Counted from the first letter of the stretch, positions 44,479 to 56,165 are shown. The stretch: DNA of 64,000 bases from Dichotomocladium elegans (GCA_025716815.1 JAIXMN010000007.1:79501-143500), one strand, 5' to 3'. Program-made: numbers and translations. Notes: generated by a model from the sequence alone, not told the origin.

Positions 44479-46566
44479 CTAACTCAAGGCAATCCGCTGG
44501 ATATCGAATTTCTTCACTCGACAAATGGCACATTCTGTAAGTTTATCAGCGCAATTATAACAATACGCTATGAAAAAAAAAGAAGAATATCTGAGCGATC
44601 TGCCGGCATGCATGTATGCATGTATCAACCCCTTCCCACCTCCTCGGGACTTACAGCAGTGAAAGCAAGGGACAAGCGCTGCTTGGATGTTTTCCTGGAA
44701 ACAGACGCGACATTTGAAGTGGCGCATGGACAGGTTCTCAGTCAGCGCCTCTGCCGTTGAGATCCTCTCCTCCAAGTCCCGGATGTATTCCGCTGCGGTT
44801 TTATTAGCCCTCAAGTAAATTGCCTTGTATCTCTCACTCCTTTCGATGTCCACGACATCTTGCTCCAACATGCTGTTTACATAGTCAATCTGACGACGGA
44901 GATCCGCGTTTTCTCTCTCGAGCAAGACCAAACTATCCTTTCCAGTGTCCTTCCTCTCTTGCAGGTGACGATCCTCAACCAGTTCTTGCAGACGGGTCCT
45001 GGCAAGGTCGAGTTTTCCCGCTGTCTCCTTGAGCTTGAGCTCGTCTTCGGCCAGCTGCCTATGCTCTTCCTCAAGCTCTTGAAGTAGCTGATCAATTTTC
45101 AACTTCTTATCAGCCGCACGCCGACTTAGCACCATGGTCGGGACGCTTAGTTTGAAAGTGCAGGCAGGTACTGCCGCAGTGTGGCTCGTAGTGGTTGGAT
45201 GTGTGCTCTTGCTAGAATGATCGCTATCGGAGGAGAGCGAGTCCGTGTTGTCGAGCGCGGAACGGGTGTCCTTAGGTGCCAAAGATAAGTGCTCGAACGA
45301 ATCTGGGAGCTTGGAATCACTTAGTAGTTTAATGAAGTTGTTGAATTTAGGATGGCACTCGCTGGGACTGAACTGGGAGAATACGATCGGCCGCACCTGG
45401 GAAGGCTTGTTGGCATAGATCAACTCATCCTCTCTGGACGAGCTGCTGTCGAGCGCACGTGTATGCATCATCGGTATGGCTCCAGTGGAAGGCGGACGCG
45501 ACGTAATGACCCCATTGCCGTTATTGGATTCCAGTAGAGTATATTTTCGCATAGTGTCCTCATCCGCACGCTCCATCACAGTGTTATTCGGAAATACCAC
45601 TTGCGGTCGTGGAGGGTGATACATCAAGCGTCGAGTCTCAAAACTGGGTTTCGATGGGATAGTGTCTGTAGCGGGTCTTCCATCCGGCGCGGCAGGGAGT
45701 TGCTGATGCAGTAACGGTGGCTGTATGACCTTGGCTTCCTCCACCCGCAATAGCCACCCGCAGTCGTTTGGACCCGTTCCATCAGACTCTGAGGATGAAC
45801 ATTTGAACACGAACCGCTTATGACCCTGCTGCGTGAATTGGTGACAGAAGGTCGCCATATTGCAGAAACAGTTCGGAGAGGAGAGTGGTTTTACTGTATG
45901 CTTATTTTCGATACGGAAGACGACACAGAATGTGTAGTTGAATGCTGGACATCCACCTAGTTCCGCATCATTATAGTCCACATGCTTGTCGTCTTTTAAG
46001 TTCTGTCGAAACCTATCCCATGGCTGCTTATGAATGTGAAATGTGCAGATCTCCCTCTTCCAAGTCGCTCCACTGCCCCTTGTATCACATCTGAGATCGG
46101 CATTGGAGCATTCATAGATGATGCCGATGCCAGGAACCGTATGCTGTGCCGAAATCTTTCCGCAAAAACAGAGAGGTGGATCAGGCAGAGACGGTATATA
46201 TCCAAGTGCTCGGCAATAAATTCTTTCTTGCTGTGCATCATCCTCACTCTTTTTGACTTCGAATTTCGCGCTCTCCCGTAACGACGTGGAGATCGGTACC
46301 GAAACGTTTGATGGAGAATTGATGACTTGATCGACAATTACTTGTCTCGGTGGATCAGAATGCTGCTCTGCAAAATTCCGCCATGAAGCTACTGGGTTTG
46401 GCAGAGATCGGTCGTCGTTATGTGTTTGTGATTCGTGTGATGATGGGTTTTTATCTAGTGCAAATGGCGACGAATGTGTGGTTCCCGATCGTTTAACCTG
46501 GGGTGAAATATCCGAGGATCTAAAATGGCGACTATTGATCTTGGCCTCCTTCTCCGCAAAGACCAT
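44479..46566 (-). CDS. Protein with two GRF-like zinc modules, coiled coil and C-terminal RING
   Basis: The product begins MVFAEKEAKINSRHFRSSDI. After a disordered Ser/Pro region comes a first Cys-rich module (PPLCFCGKISAQHTVPGIGI, YECSNADLRC, then ICTFHIHKQPWDRF). A second follows (NCFCNMATFCHQFTQQGHKR, FKCSSSE, DCGWLL). Both resemble zf-GRF-like zinc modules. A long low-complexity stretch leads to a coiled coil (KLKIDQLLQELEEEHRQLAE, EDELKLKETAGKLDLARTRL). The end is a RING-HC finger split by an intron of about 130 nt near 44550-44660: CRVC, PCFH, CYNC and CAIC in C3HC4 order. It is probably an E3 ubiquitin ligase; the target is unknown. The GRF-like modules may bind nucleic acid, by analogy only. 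The product is about 650 residues. Confidence 0.85.
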   Translation of the reverse strand: MVFAEKEAKINSRHFRSSDISPQVKRSGTTHSSPFALDKNPSSHESQTHNDDRSLPNPVASWRNFAEQHSDPPRQVIVDQVINSPSNVSVPISTSLRESAKFEVKKSEDDAQQERIYCRALGYIPSLPDPPLCFCGKISAQHTVPGIGIIYECSNADLRCDTRGSGATWKREICTFHIHKQPWDRFRQNLKDDKHVDYNDAELGGCPAFNYTFCVVFRIENKHTVKPLSSPNCFCNMATFCHQFTQQGHKRFVFKCSSSESDGTGPNDCGWLLRVEEAKVIQPPLLHQQLPAAPDGRPATDTIPSKPSFETRRLMYHPPRPQVVFPNNTVMERADEDTMRKYTLLESNNGNGVITSRPPSTGAIPMMHTRALDSSSSREDELIYANKPSQVRPIVFSQFSPSECHPKFNNFIKLLSDSKLPDSFEHLSLAPKDTRSALDNTDSLSSDSDHSSKSTHPTTTSHTAAVPACTFKLSVPTMVLSRRAADKKLKIDQLLQELEEEHRQLAEDELKLKETAGKLDLARTRLQELVEDRHLQERKDTGKDSLVLLERENADLRRQIDYVNSMLEQDVVDIERSERYKAIYLRANKTAAEYIRDLEERISTAEALTENLSMRHFKCRVCFQENIQAALVPCFHCCKSRGGGKGLIHAYMHAGRSLRYSSFFFIAYCYNCADKLTECAICRVKKFDIQRIALS

Positions 46567-47416
46567 CCACTACTTATCATTAGTATCTATTTCCGAGACA
46601 GAGAGAAACAAGAAAGCAACATACTGGATTGGGTGTGGTTAGGCTCATGACGCACAATGCCAAGACGCCAGCGTAAGGATTCAAAAGGTTTAAAGAAAAA
46701 AGCTAAGATCCGAAACTTTTCACCTTCCGATATGTTGTAATAAAATCTCCCTGTTCCCGTTCAGCATTGCCTTCTTCTTTCTCCAGCTGCTCAGGCCACT
46801 AGCACCTTATTCCTAACGTTATCCTATTGCTATAAGAAGTATGCAGTGGGTCTTGCAAAACTAAGGGGAAAACTTGGGTGCATCGAACCTTATTTCACCT
46901 TGACGACGGCGACTCCCCTTTCGGAATTTTTAATGCAGCGGCATCACGAAAACGGGCTCTGTCCCTCCCCACCTATTAATAAAGATGACAACTGTAGACG
47001 ATCGTGGTTGGGCACGAGCGTAAGCTTTATTCTCATGTATGCCCTTTGGAAACTTTTCCGCTATCACTTCCATCTACGCATAAAAACTAACTTCTGTCGC
47101 GCTCATATTGGTAAGTCCAAATTGAATTGCGTCGCACAAACACGCATAAATTGTAAGACGTTGCTAGATCAACAGACTTTAACTTACCTTCCCCGGCTCT
47201 ACTGCTCCTGCAAGGTATCTTACGCCAATATTCTATGTGGGCACAATTGAACTGGGTATGCGTACTACTTCATTAAGAGCATGACATCGCCCTCATTTGA
47301 GCAAGATTGTTTTGTACACTATAGATTATCGAAAAATGTCATCGTGCGCAAAGATCACTGAACTTCCATTTTACTAATGCTGCAAATTCAGAATGTGGAA
47401 AACGGTGTATACCCTT
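46567..47416. other. Interval upstream of the RING gene, with a possible tiny gene
   Basis: About 850 bp holding the promoter of the minus-strand RING gene at its left end and the NTH1 3' end at its right. An ATG at 46985 opens MTTVDDRGWARA up to a good donor (gtaagc). Joining to 47210 and then to about 47324 would give a peptide of about 42 residues ending AKITELPFY. This is a speculative model without family support. An open frame at 46846-47250 is an alternative reading. Confidence 0.25.
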
Positions 47417-48730
47417 TCACCAATCAAGAGATTCTTCTGTCTTGATTTCAGGTTCTGATTTCACTTTGATATTGGTGTCTTCAAATGCCTCTTCCTTTAC
47501 TACTGCGAAACCCTTCTTCTCGATCTTGATCTCTTTCTTGACTTTCTCGGTGGTGATTACCGCGGACGGACATAAATCGCGCACAGGACACTCGCCACAT
47601 CGCGGCCCTCTCGGAAGACATAAGATCTGCCCAAATCCTACCAACATAGGATTGACTGGCCGCCAATACTCCCTCGGTAGCCAACTTTCCAGTGCCTACA
47701 CGTTTGCATTAAGCTAACTCCTCTGCTTCCTCTCACGCTCGGGCTGTCCGTCCTAACCTTGCGAGTATCTTCAGGTAGACCATCCTCGGTGTGCACCCAA
47801 CCCAACCGGTTTGCAATCCTATGGACATGCACGTCTACGCCAATTCCTGCATTTCTAGCAATCAGCTGTTATTTAATAAACTTGCTGGTTTATTGACGAT
47901 AGCAAATCCCATACACACACACACACTTACATATTCCATGCTACTTGTAAAGCAAGATAACCCTAGATTAACCGTGTTCTTTTAATCAGTACGTGCTATA
48001 CATGTTACTGACCGTTCATTCCCTCATTACCATTTTTGGACCAACGCCTGGAAGGCTAGTAAGCCCTTCGATGGTACCTGGAATATCCCCATCGTACTTC
48101 TCATTCAATATTGCCGCAGTTTCCTTGATGAACCTTCCAGAGGCATGAAACCGCTTAAGCATAGCTTACAACTTGAGATCCGCACCAAGATTTTGCCTTA
48201 CTTTGCTTTCCGGGTATGAAATCCAACCTTTTTTATCAACTCATCCAACCGCTTTTCGTCCGTCTCTAAAATGCTTTCTATCCGGAGACCACCCGGTAGC
48301 TGGTTCTGGAGGTTTTTGACAGCTTCGCTAGTTACTGTGTCCTTGGTTTGTGCAGAGAGCATTAATGACACAAGGGTCTGGAACCGTGACACCTGTAAAG
48401 TAGTAATTAGGAAAAAACAACCATGCGCCTCTCCCTTCTTTTTTTCCCGGATCTTGCCTTCTCCGGGATATCCTCCTGGGCAAGGCGCTCACAACCCATG
48501 GTGTCGACGGGGCCAAAATTGTGCTTGCGAAACTCCTGTATCCGTTCGTAAACTGTCCGCCAATGCGGTGGTTCTTTGCCATGTTCGAATTTTGGCCGTT
48601 TAACCGTCTTTTTCTTTACGATGCTCGACTTCTTGCGTTTTTCAGACACCTCAACAGCAATAGATTCGGCTACTGTTTCGGTAATGGCACTCGCCGGCTT
48701 GGCGAAGCGGGAACTCCGGCGGACTGACAT
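47417..48730 (-). CDS. NTH1: Endonuclease III homologue (NTH1) DNA glycosylase/AP lyase
   Basis: NTH1 removes oxidised pyrimidines and cuts the abasic strand in nuclear and mitochondrial base excision repair. The N-terminus [20 protein letters not shown] is basic and could serve as a nuclear or mitochondrial signal. The core reads [15 protein letters not shown], then [20 protein letters not shown]. The helix-hairpin-helix is [11 protein letters not shown], whose Lys is the catalytic one, and the catalytic Asp lies in [17 protein letters not shown]. The 4Fe-4S loop is complete with spacing C-x6-C-x2-C-x5-C ([17 protein letters not shown]). An unusual tail of about 50 residues follows, very rich in Lys and Glu, with five psi-K-x-E motifs. 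Four or more introns are present. Confidence 0.93.
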
Positions 48731-50944
48731 TGAGAAAAAATAATAAAAGGGCGTTTTTAGGATCTCACTTCCTCTCCCCAACCTTGTATTGCGTGAAACG
48801 TATTCCCTGATCTGGGTTTCAAAAAAGACGGCAAGACACCAGAGACAGAGAGAGGAACAGGATGCATTTGGTAGTAGTGTCAATACGTACTCTTTGGAGA
48901 AGGGATCCATCCCTGAAACAATTGGTCACTGCAGCTGTGACTCTATCGATTTGCCACACCTCCCATATCCTCTAATTAAGCGCTGAGAGTAAGGATGATA
49001 AAATGGGTCCATCGAATTTTACAATCTCGCCAGATCGAGAGGTCTTCAGTCAGAGGAAGCCAAGGGGCATGGACAATAAACGACCAGGATCTGCTCGGCG
49101 CTTTACAACTCTAACCGCAATGACACCGTATAGCCCCCTCCCTCGCGCTGCTGTTTACGATCCACTGAAAACCGGATGAGCTGGCGGATTCTGCAGATAA
49201 TGGCCTTACTGGTCCTCTTTGCATAACAGCGCGTTCCTGATGAAGTCTTTTGACTAACAAGGCTGTATATACGCAGGCGATAGACACTGGATGGTCTGTA
49301 AGCAAAGCAGTCTGGCTACTACTAGCTATACACAACCATCACGGCAGGGAGTAGGGTACCTCGCTGGTTGACATGGTTTCATATGCAAGATGATAGCGGA
49401 TATTCTTTATATTATAAAGAAAATCAACATCTGTTGCGAGAGAGGACGAATCAGGAATCTGGACGACAATGAATTAGACGTCTTTGCGTGCGTAGAATGT
49501 AATAGGATCAGGAATGATGGGCAGATTCTGCCTGTGCTTTCGAAGCAGAGTATCCAAGCCCTTGCCCACGGTGCTGGACATGTTGACGGCGGGAGTGCTG
49601 ACCAACTCCCCGGGCCGAATTGTTCCCCATCTCGATTTCCATCGAAGGAAAGTAGGACTGTTGATGAACATTGGAACGAAAATTGTTTTGATGCTACCTT
49701 TAGTCTTGAATAGTATAGCAATAATAATGAGTTTCTCGATCAACGAGTTAAAGAGTTGCAAGTGGAGCCGCCATCACATCAATTTTTTATCCTCTCCATC
49801 GAAGTACGCAGGAACAGAAGGATACATGGTAACAAAGATGGGGACAGTTAGGCATCCTGGTCTGAAAAGTCATATAAAGAAAGAGCTTTGGTTTTATTCA
49901 GCAAAGAGGATCCCATTTCAGTCCCCGTTGGTTTTTGTACCTTGCACTAACTCTCTAACGCACACTACATCACGTGCGGATTTATCGCTTATCCGGAGAG
50001 GACTGATCGATAGGGGCGCGACAAAGATTTTTCCCTGTAGCTTCGGCAAGATATGCTTCCGCGAGAAAAACATCGTCGTGTTGAAATCTTATATTTTCAA
50101 CATAGCATTGATACTTGTTGCGTTGCAGCTGGAGTAAAACAGACGTGAAACGGTGGAATGTGATGGATGTCTTTTATTCGAAGAAGATCCTCCAAGCGAT
50201 ACACAGATGGCCACTATGTATGACTCAACCTCGTCCGGAACCGTTCGACAAGCGGGAGCCATGTTTGTTTGGGTGACTTGACTGGAAGAAACAAATATCA
50301 TCTTAGCCGATATATCTCTCTAACCGAGAGTCGGTGCGAGCGGAAAGGCAATAAGCAGTACTGTGCTTACCCACGTATGCTCTGATGCACCGGCATCATG
50401 ATGGATGAAATGCTCTTTATAGGTCACATCCAGCAGTATTTACATATTTTTCCTTGATCAGCGTCAGACCATCGTCACGTCAATAAAAGCTCATAACACC
50501 CAGTAGGTGAAAAATAGAGGGAAAAGGACTGTGAGAATGGATGGTTCATTCTGTAATCATCTATGCAATAGCAGGTTGTCAATAAGATGTTAAGCGCTCG
50601 CAGATGACGTTGAAAGAATCGCATGATGATCATGTTGGGGGTGTGCGGTAAATGCCTTTCGGTAGGGAGAAGGTATACATGCAGGCAATCTTGCTCCCTC
50701 TAACCCCTGGCCGGTTGCTAGACTCCATTCTCTGTGGTTGGGACAGTTGACCAGTCTAAGCCAGACATTCTTGAAGAATGGAACGCGTGCATTGTGGTCT
50801 AGTAAACAACAGTCAACGGTTCACGGTATTGTGGGCTCTAACGGGTCCCGTCAACTGAGGTTTTCACTGAGATAATGCTTCGACGGTCCCTGTTTAGACA
50901 TTTCATCTTTTCGCCTGGAAACGCGTGTGGCAACAAAGTCAAAG
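48731..50944. other. Gene-poor region with repeat debris
   Basis: About 2.2 kb. It contains the NTH1 promoter at its left end. Open frames at 49390-50137 on both strands are overlapping and lack recognisable domains. A segment at about 50160-50190 and a better one at 50464-50582 resemble sequence near 58.9-59.25 kb and appear to be a dispersed repeat. No intact gene is supported. Confidence 0.4.
50464..50582. repeat. Dispersed repeat, copy 1
   Basis: Compared by eye with 59103-59247: shared blocks include CAGACCA...TCAC, GTAGGTGAAAAATAGA against GTGGGTGAAAAGTAGA, and GGTTCATTCTGTAATCATCTATGC against GGTCCTTCATTTTGTAATCACCCATGC, in the same order and orientation. Indels are frequent, so the copies are old. 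Both lie near transposase relics. Confidence 0.5.
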
Positions 50945-51112
50945 CTATCGTTGCGAGACAGATGACACCGATATTCTGTGTGAGAACAAGATACTTAAAG
51001 ACCATGTCTCTACAACTGCGACGTTCTTCATAGGCTCAATGAAACCATGCTCATCAGCAACATGCCCTCGCCCATTGTCGCAAAAAAAATAGATTGCTCG
51101 ATTCAGAATGTA
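50945..51112 (-). pseudogene. Transposase 5' fragment, copy 4
   Basis: Read on the minus strand this segment starts TTACATTCTGAATCGAGCAA. It continues with CTATTTTTT...CAATGGGCGAGGGCATGTTG, matching 781-840 of copy 1 and 43457-43515 of copy 2. Only the stretch upstream of the catalytic core is present, and stops interrupt it. Confidence 0.65.
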
Positions 51113-52099
51113 AGATGGGTAGAAAAGGAAACAATTCAAGAAGTTGTGGAGATGGATTCGCCAAGTTATTTTGTGCAACTTTAGAGCTAGTGGCGGGGGC
51201 GACTTTGATACTCAAGCTCTTCAGTCTAATTTGAAAGTTATTACCGGTGTACTCGTCTCTATTACCAAACGTTGGGGGGTGTAGAAGCAAAAAAGCAGCT
51301 TTTATTTTTGCCTTCGACACGATAAAACACTTTGCTCCATACCGAATAGGGTTCCGGGTTGATGGGATGCGACTGATTATCCTGCTCTTGCCTCGTCGCG
51401 TTTTATCCACCGAACGAAAGCGAGATCTAATTGTTGAACATGACTAAAAGTACGGGAACGCAAAAGAACTTCATTATCACCTATCAAGCACCATCGTACC
51501 AGTAAGCTAACCGATGTATTGTGGAGAAAGCACAGAAAGAGGACCAGGAATTGTTTGCTGAGGACACCATCAAATAGGCCATTCTGGGTTACATGAGGCA
51601 ACTGAAAACTCACACCAACTGCTGCATAGTGAGATCAAATTCATTAACAATGATGGCTAGAGCTAAACAGTAATCCCACTTCCGACCATTCCACGGATAT
51701 GAACCTTGTAATTGCAGAAAACAGTGTTAGATAAAAGTAATCTTCGAATATGATCCTTTCTTTTACATTCCTGACGTTCGATCTTTTTTTCTGCGCTAGT
51801 AAGATATCCTCCCCCTAAATTGACCCCTTGATATTAAATACTGCGCACCCTTCATTTCTTCGTACACCCTAACTGATATGGCCATTCGTAGCTATCTCGA
51901 TTCTCATAGTCAACACGGTCGGAAAAAGAGACGGATCAACGTTTAATAAGAACAAAAGTGTTAGAGTTTTCTTATTTATTACCAAGGCTAGTCTTTTCTT
52001 GTATGAGTTCTTCTTCTTCAGAAGATCATACGCGACTACTGCACATCTTTCCTTGCCGCGCCTATCAACTCGCAAGAAGCAAACAAATAGCACAAAAGG
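51113..52099. other. Gene-poor region upstream of the low-complexity gene
   Basis: About 1 kb with scattered short frames on both strands, none recognisable. It is flanked on the left by a transposase fragment and may include further decayed element sequence. The right end should hold the promoter of the next gene; a TATTAAATA-like patch lies near 51831. Confidence 0.35.
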
Positions 52100-53000
52100 A
52101 TGCTCTGCGCACCAGAAAGCTCCATGTGCGCGCAGCCTAGGACGCATGACCATGCTGATCCCTCAATTACAGAAATATCACTCATTCATGACCCATACGA
52201 TCCAAGAATCGAGTCAGAATACGAAATCCTTGTGAAACGCTGGAATCAACAGCTTTTGCAACGATCGCAAGAGTTCATTTCTTCTCTTGAAAAACCAGGC
52301 TATGATATCGACAACGATCCGAAAGCGCCGCTCCTTGTTGCGGAGGAGAGCAAGGACTGTCGAGAGTGGACGGCCGACATGGACAGATTTTTCGAGGAGC
52401 TTTGGCTCGATGCACAACACATGCTCCAATGTGCGCAAGCATGGAACTACGCTTCATCGCTATCATTGCCAAGCGCCAGTACCGATGTCTTGAGCATCAA
52501 AGACGCTGTCCGTTCAATGAATATTTTCGGCCTGCGAGTCCTGCAGCGCAGCCTTTATGGTCGTCAGATCTTTCTCAAAGCGCACTACCGTCAGCAAACA
52601 CCTGTCGCCTGCGCCTCTGGCTCTGCTGCTACCTCTCCTCAGTTGACTCACTCGAAGACCAGCCCAGAAAAAACGGGAACATATCGTGGTATCCATGAGA
52701 TGCCTGAAGAGCAAGTGAAGGCGGAAAAAATAAATGCCCGGAACGAACCTCACACCTCCCTTCCCCCTTCACCCGTCGAAGACGATGATGACCACGATGA
52801 CCATCGAATGAATGCGCCGCTCCTGCGAAGAACCTACCACCAAAGTCTCGCCAAAAGCAGCAGCATTACGAGCAACAATCGTTATTGCGACGATAAAGGA
52901 CGTCTATCAGCCAATGATGCGCCGCAGGAGCCAATGACGACAAGTAGCTGGGTCGGGCTACTTCCTTATCCGCCGGTGCGACGATCGACATCGTGTCTTC

Positions 53001-53071
<71 letters not shown>

Positions 53072-54067
53072 ACTGCTGCTACTGCTACTGCTACTGCTAC
53101 TGCTACGAATGGTGAAGAAGGCTCATCGCCAGCAACAACTCGCCGTCAACGCCTTCAGAACGCCTCCTCCACGGCAACGATGGTGACGCCGCGACAACGG
53201 CCGGTTCGATCGGCGTCCACACATGGGCCCACGTCTTCGAGTCAACGACAGTATCCACGCCAGCGAAACGATGTCCTAAGCATGACAAGCAGTAGCGGCA
53301 TGAGCAATATAGATGAAGACGGCCTGTGGAAGAGCTGGTTTGGTAATAATGACGACGTGGGTAGCAATAATGGGCATCCACTTTGCAACAGGACGACGAG
53401 CGACGTGACTTCTTCCCGCGATTATGGTAGCTCCAATACCCATACTCCTCAATCTGTATGCGATGAGACCGAGGATATCACAGCAGCATATCAACACGGG
53501 CTGAGTGATGGTGACGACCCCGAGAACATGTCAAATTTCCACGGTGCAACCATGATAGCACCTTCTCTACCCATGGATGAGAAAGCTCAGATCGACTCGC
53601 CAATAGAAGAGGCTCGTCTACACCGTCTTCATCACAGCAGCTCCGGTGATAATACAGATGATACTACCGTCATAGCACCTCCTTTACCATCATCGCTCAA
53701 GATGGTGCGCGGTTATGGGTTCACAAAACCGATGGTTCGGAGTGAGTCGAGCATTTCTGCCTTTCGCCCCAGCAGCAAAAATTTCGCTCCACGATGCCCC
53801 AGAGATGGTACTCCGGAGCCTTCTTCATCTCTAGAGCCGGGTATTCAGCCGATCAGTAAGAGCAGATCATTTCCTTCCAGGGTCACGTTTGCCTCGTCAT
53901 CTCCTACGGACGAGTCATCTCCTTTATCCGCCTTGTCACCCTCCCGTTCCAAGCCGCTGCCTCGTATAAATGATAACAATCAAGGCGCCAAAGAACGCAA
54001 TTCCGTCATGCGATCCATCGTAGGTAAAAAGACCTCCCTCGGCAAACTCTTTTCTGCAAAGAAATAA
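52100..54067 (+). CDS. Unrecognised low-complexity protein with Thr/Ala repeat tract
   Basis: A single open frame of 655 codons; the family is not recognised. Residues about 20-170 look folded and helical (SEYEILVKRWNQQLLQRSQE, MDRFFEELWLDAQHMLQCAQ, MNIFGLRVLQRSLYGRQIFL). The rest is Ser/Pro/Thr/Asp-rich and disordered. A trinucleotide array encodes about nine Thr, then Ala and alternating Ala-Thr (53005-53106). The C-terminus is basic: NSVMRSIVGKKTSLGKLFSA-KK, which could contact membrane or partner proteins. The layout of a small helical N-terminal domain, a long phospho-acceptor-rich tail and a basic end suggests a signalling or cytoskeletal adaptor, but this is inference. The start could be a later Met. 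Confidence 0.72.
53005..53106 (+). repeat. Coding ACT/GCT trinucleotide array
   Basis: About 34 triplets of ACT and GCT in tandem, all in frame, encode a Thr run, an Ala run and then Ala-Thr alternation. Such arrays are prone to length change by slippage. Confidence 0.95.
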
Positions 54068-54193
54068 AAACATCCGGTCAATCTGAACTGTCTGGGTTTG
54101 GGTAAAATAAAATGGGGGGAGAAGAGTGTGCAACATCAATCCTTTTTTATCTGTTCCTCTTTCATTCAACATTTTTTTACCACGCTTCCTATC

Positions 54194-56134
54194 ATGTCTT
54201 CTCATAAGTTTACCAACAATCTCATCAACGAAAAAAGTCCTTATTTGCTGGTACATAATTGCTGATTGCAAATGTCATGTCTACTACTAAATCATTAACA
54301 ATGGACTTGCGACGACCAATGCTATAGCAACATGGTAGGGGGGAAGTTTTTATGCAATATGCGCGTGCCTTCGGGAATAGGAAGAATTACGTCAATTTGA
54401 CATAGGATCTATTTTAACCAATCATTTAATTTCACTCTATCAACATTACTGCATCACTAGCGCATAATCCAGTAAGCATGCAGTGAGCCGAGTGGGGAGG
54501 AGTGGGACAATGGCACACCGTCTCTGGATCTCTTTTATACCTTACACATTCTCCAATTCAGGTAGATTGGTATCCATGGGGAGAAGAAGCATTCAGCAAA
54601 GCCCGCGAAGAAAATAAGCCCATCTTCTTAAGCGTTGGCTACAGCACCTGCCAGTAAATTTGGGGCATTTATGTGTGCGTCTGTACTAAGTATCTTTGGT
54701 TTTAATGTTGGAAAATATAGCTGGTGTCATGTTATGGAAACCGAGTCATTTGAAAATGAGGATGTAGCCGAAATTATGAACAAACATTTTATCAACATCA
54801 AAGGTCAGTTGACATGCATTTTTTTTTTCGGCGTAGCGTACATTATGTTTGAACAAAGTTACAATGACCAACCCCTATCTTTTCATTTTGGCGAAATAGT
54901 GGATCGGTAAACGCGAGAGAACAGGAGTCATAACAACAGATGTTTCTAACGGTGATGGGTGGTTGGGATAGCGAGGAGAACCCCGGTGTGGACAAGTTTT
55001 ATATGACATTTGTTCAACTACAATCTGGTGGCGGAGGTTGGCCAATGTCTGTATTTCTGACTCCAGATCTCCATCCGTTCTTCGGTGGCACATACTTCCC
55101 GCCAGATGACGTCTTTGGGCGCCCAGGATTTAAAACCTTGCTATCCCGGATTGCACAATTATGGATAACAAACCCGGACAAGCTTAAAGAGAGTGGACAA
55201 AAGACAGTGAACCAACTCAAGGCATATAGCGAGGTAGGTATATTATTATCGCCAGATTGTTATGCTTTTTTTTTTCTTCAAAACTTAAAAGGTTACACAT
55301 ATCTCCTTTAGTCGAGACCGTCAGGTTCATCATCGTCCGCGGCAAAACTGGTCCCTTCGTCAGTGGCAGAAACCACCTTTAAGTATCTTCAGTCCAGCTA
55401 TGATGATAAACAAGGGGGGTTCGGCAAGGCGCCCAAATTCCCGACGCCTGTTCAACTTCTGTTTCTGATGGATTACTATGGATATCAGGATAAGATAGCA
55501 TCGTCTAATAATGCCAACAAGGCGCTGGAGATGGCGCTTTTTACACTTCAGGTAGCTCTTCCCTCCTAGCCGTTTTACAGTCTGAGACTAATGTCCTCTT
55601 GCTTCCCATGCGGACTCGGTTTCTCTGTTTTAGAGAATCTCGGCGGGTGGTATACATGGTATGTTTTAGACGAGCGGGTTCAACTATACCTATGTTCTCA
55701 ATGTTTTGGCTTTGCACGCGCTCAAAGACCACGTTGGCGGTGGATTCCATAGGTTTGCTATGAGTCAAATTCTTCTAGGCTGCTGGCACTGACACACATG
55801 CTCCCCTCATCATCTTCTCTCTTACAGATATAGCACAGACAGCCGCTGGCATGTGCCGCATTTTGAAAAGATGCTCTATGATCAAGCGCAGCTATTGATG
55901 GCCTATTGCCGCGCGTATCAAATCACCCAGGACTCACAATATGCCGATACAGCTCGGGATATTGTCCGTTATGTAGCCCGTGATCTTGCTAATGAAGAAG
56001 GCGGTTTCTACGCGGCCGAGGATGCGGATTCCCTTCCTGCTGAAGCTGGCGCGACGAAAATCAAAGGTAATGTGAACCGAGGACGGAAAGCAAGACGATG
56101 AAATGCTCAAATTCCTGCTTCAATTAACTTCTTC

Positions 56135-56165
<31 letters not shown>

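Noticed and set aside
49514..50137. 207-codon plus-strand open frame
   Set aside because: No recognisable domain, overlaps other open frames on the opposite strand, and lies in repeat debris.
53103..53497. Minus-strand frames across the triplet array
   Set aside because: They are shadows of the intronless 655-codon frame; Tyr/Cys-rich translation is an artefact of the repeat.
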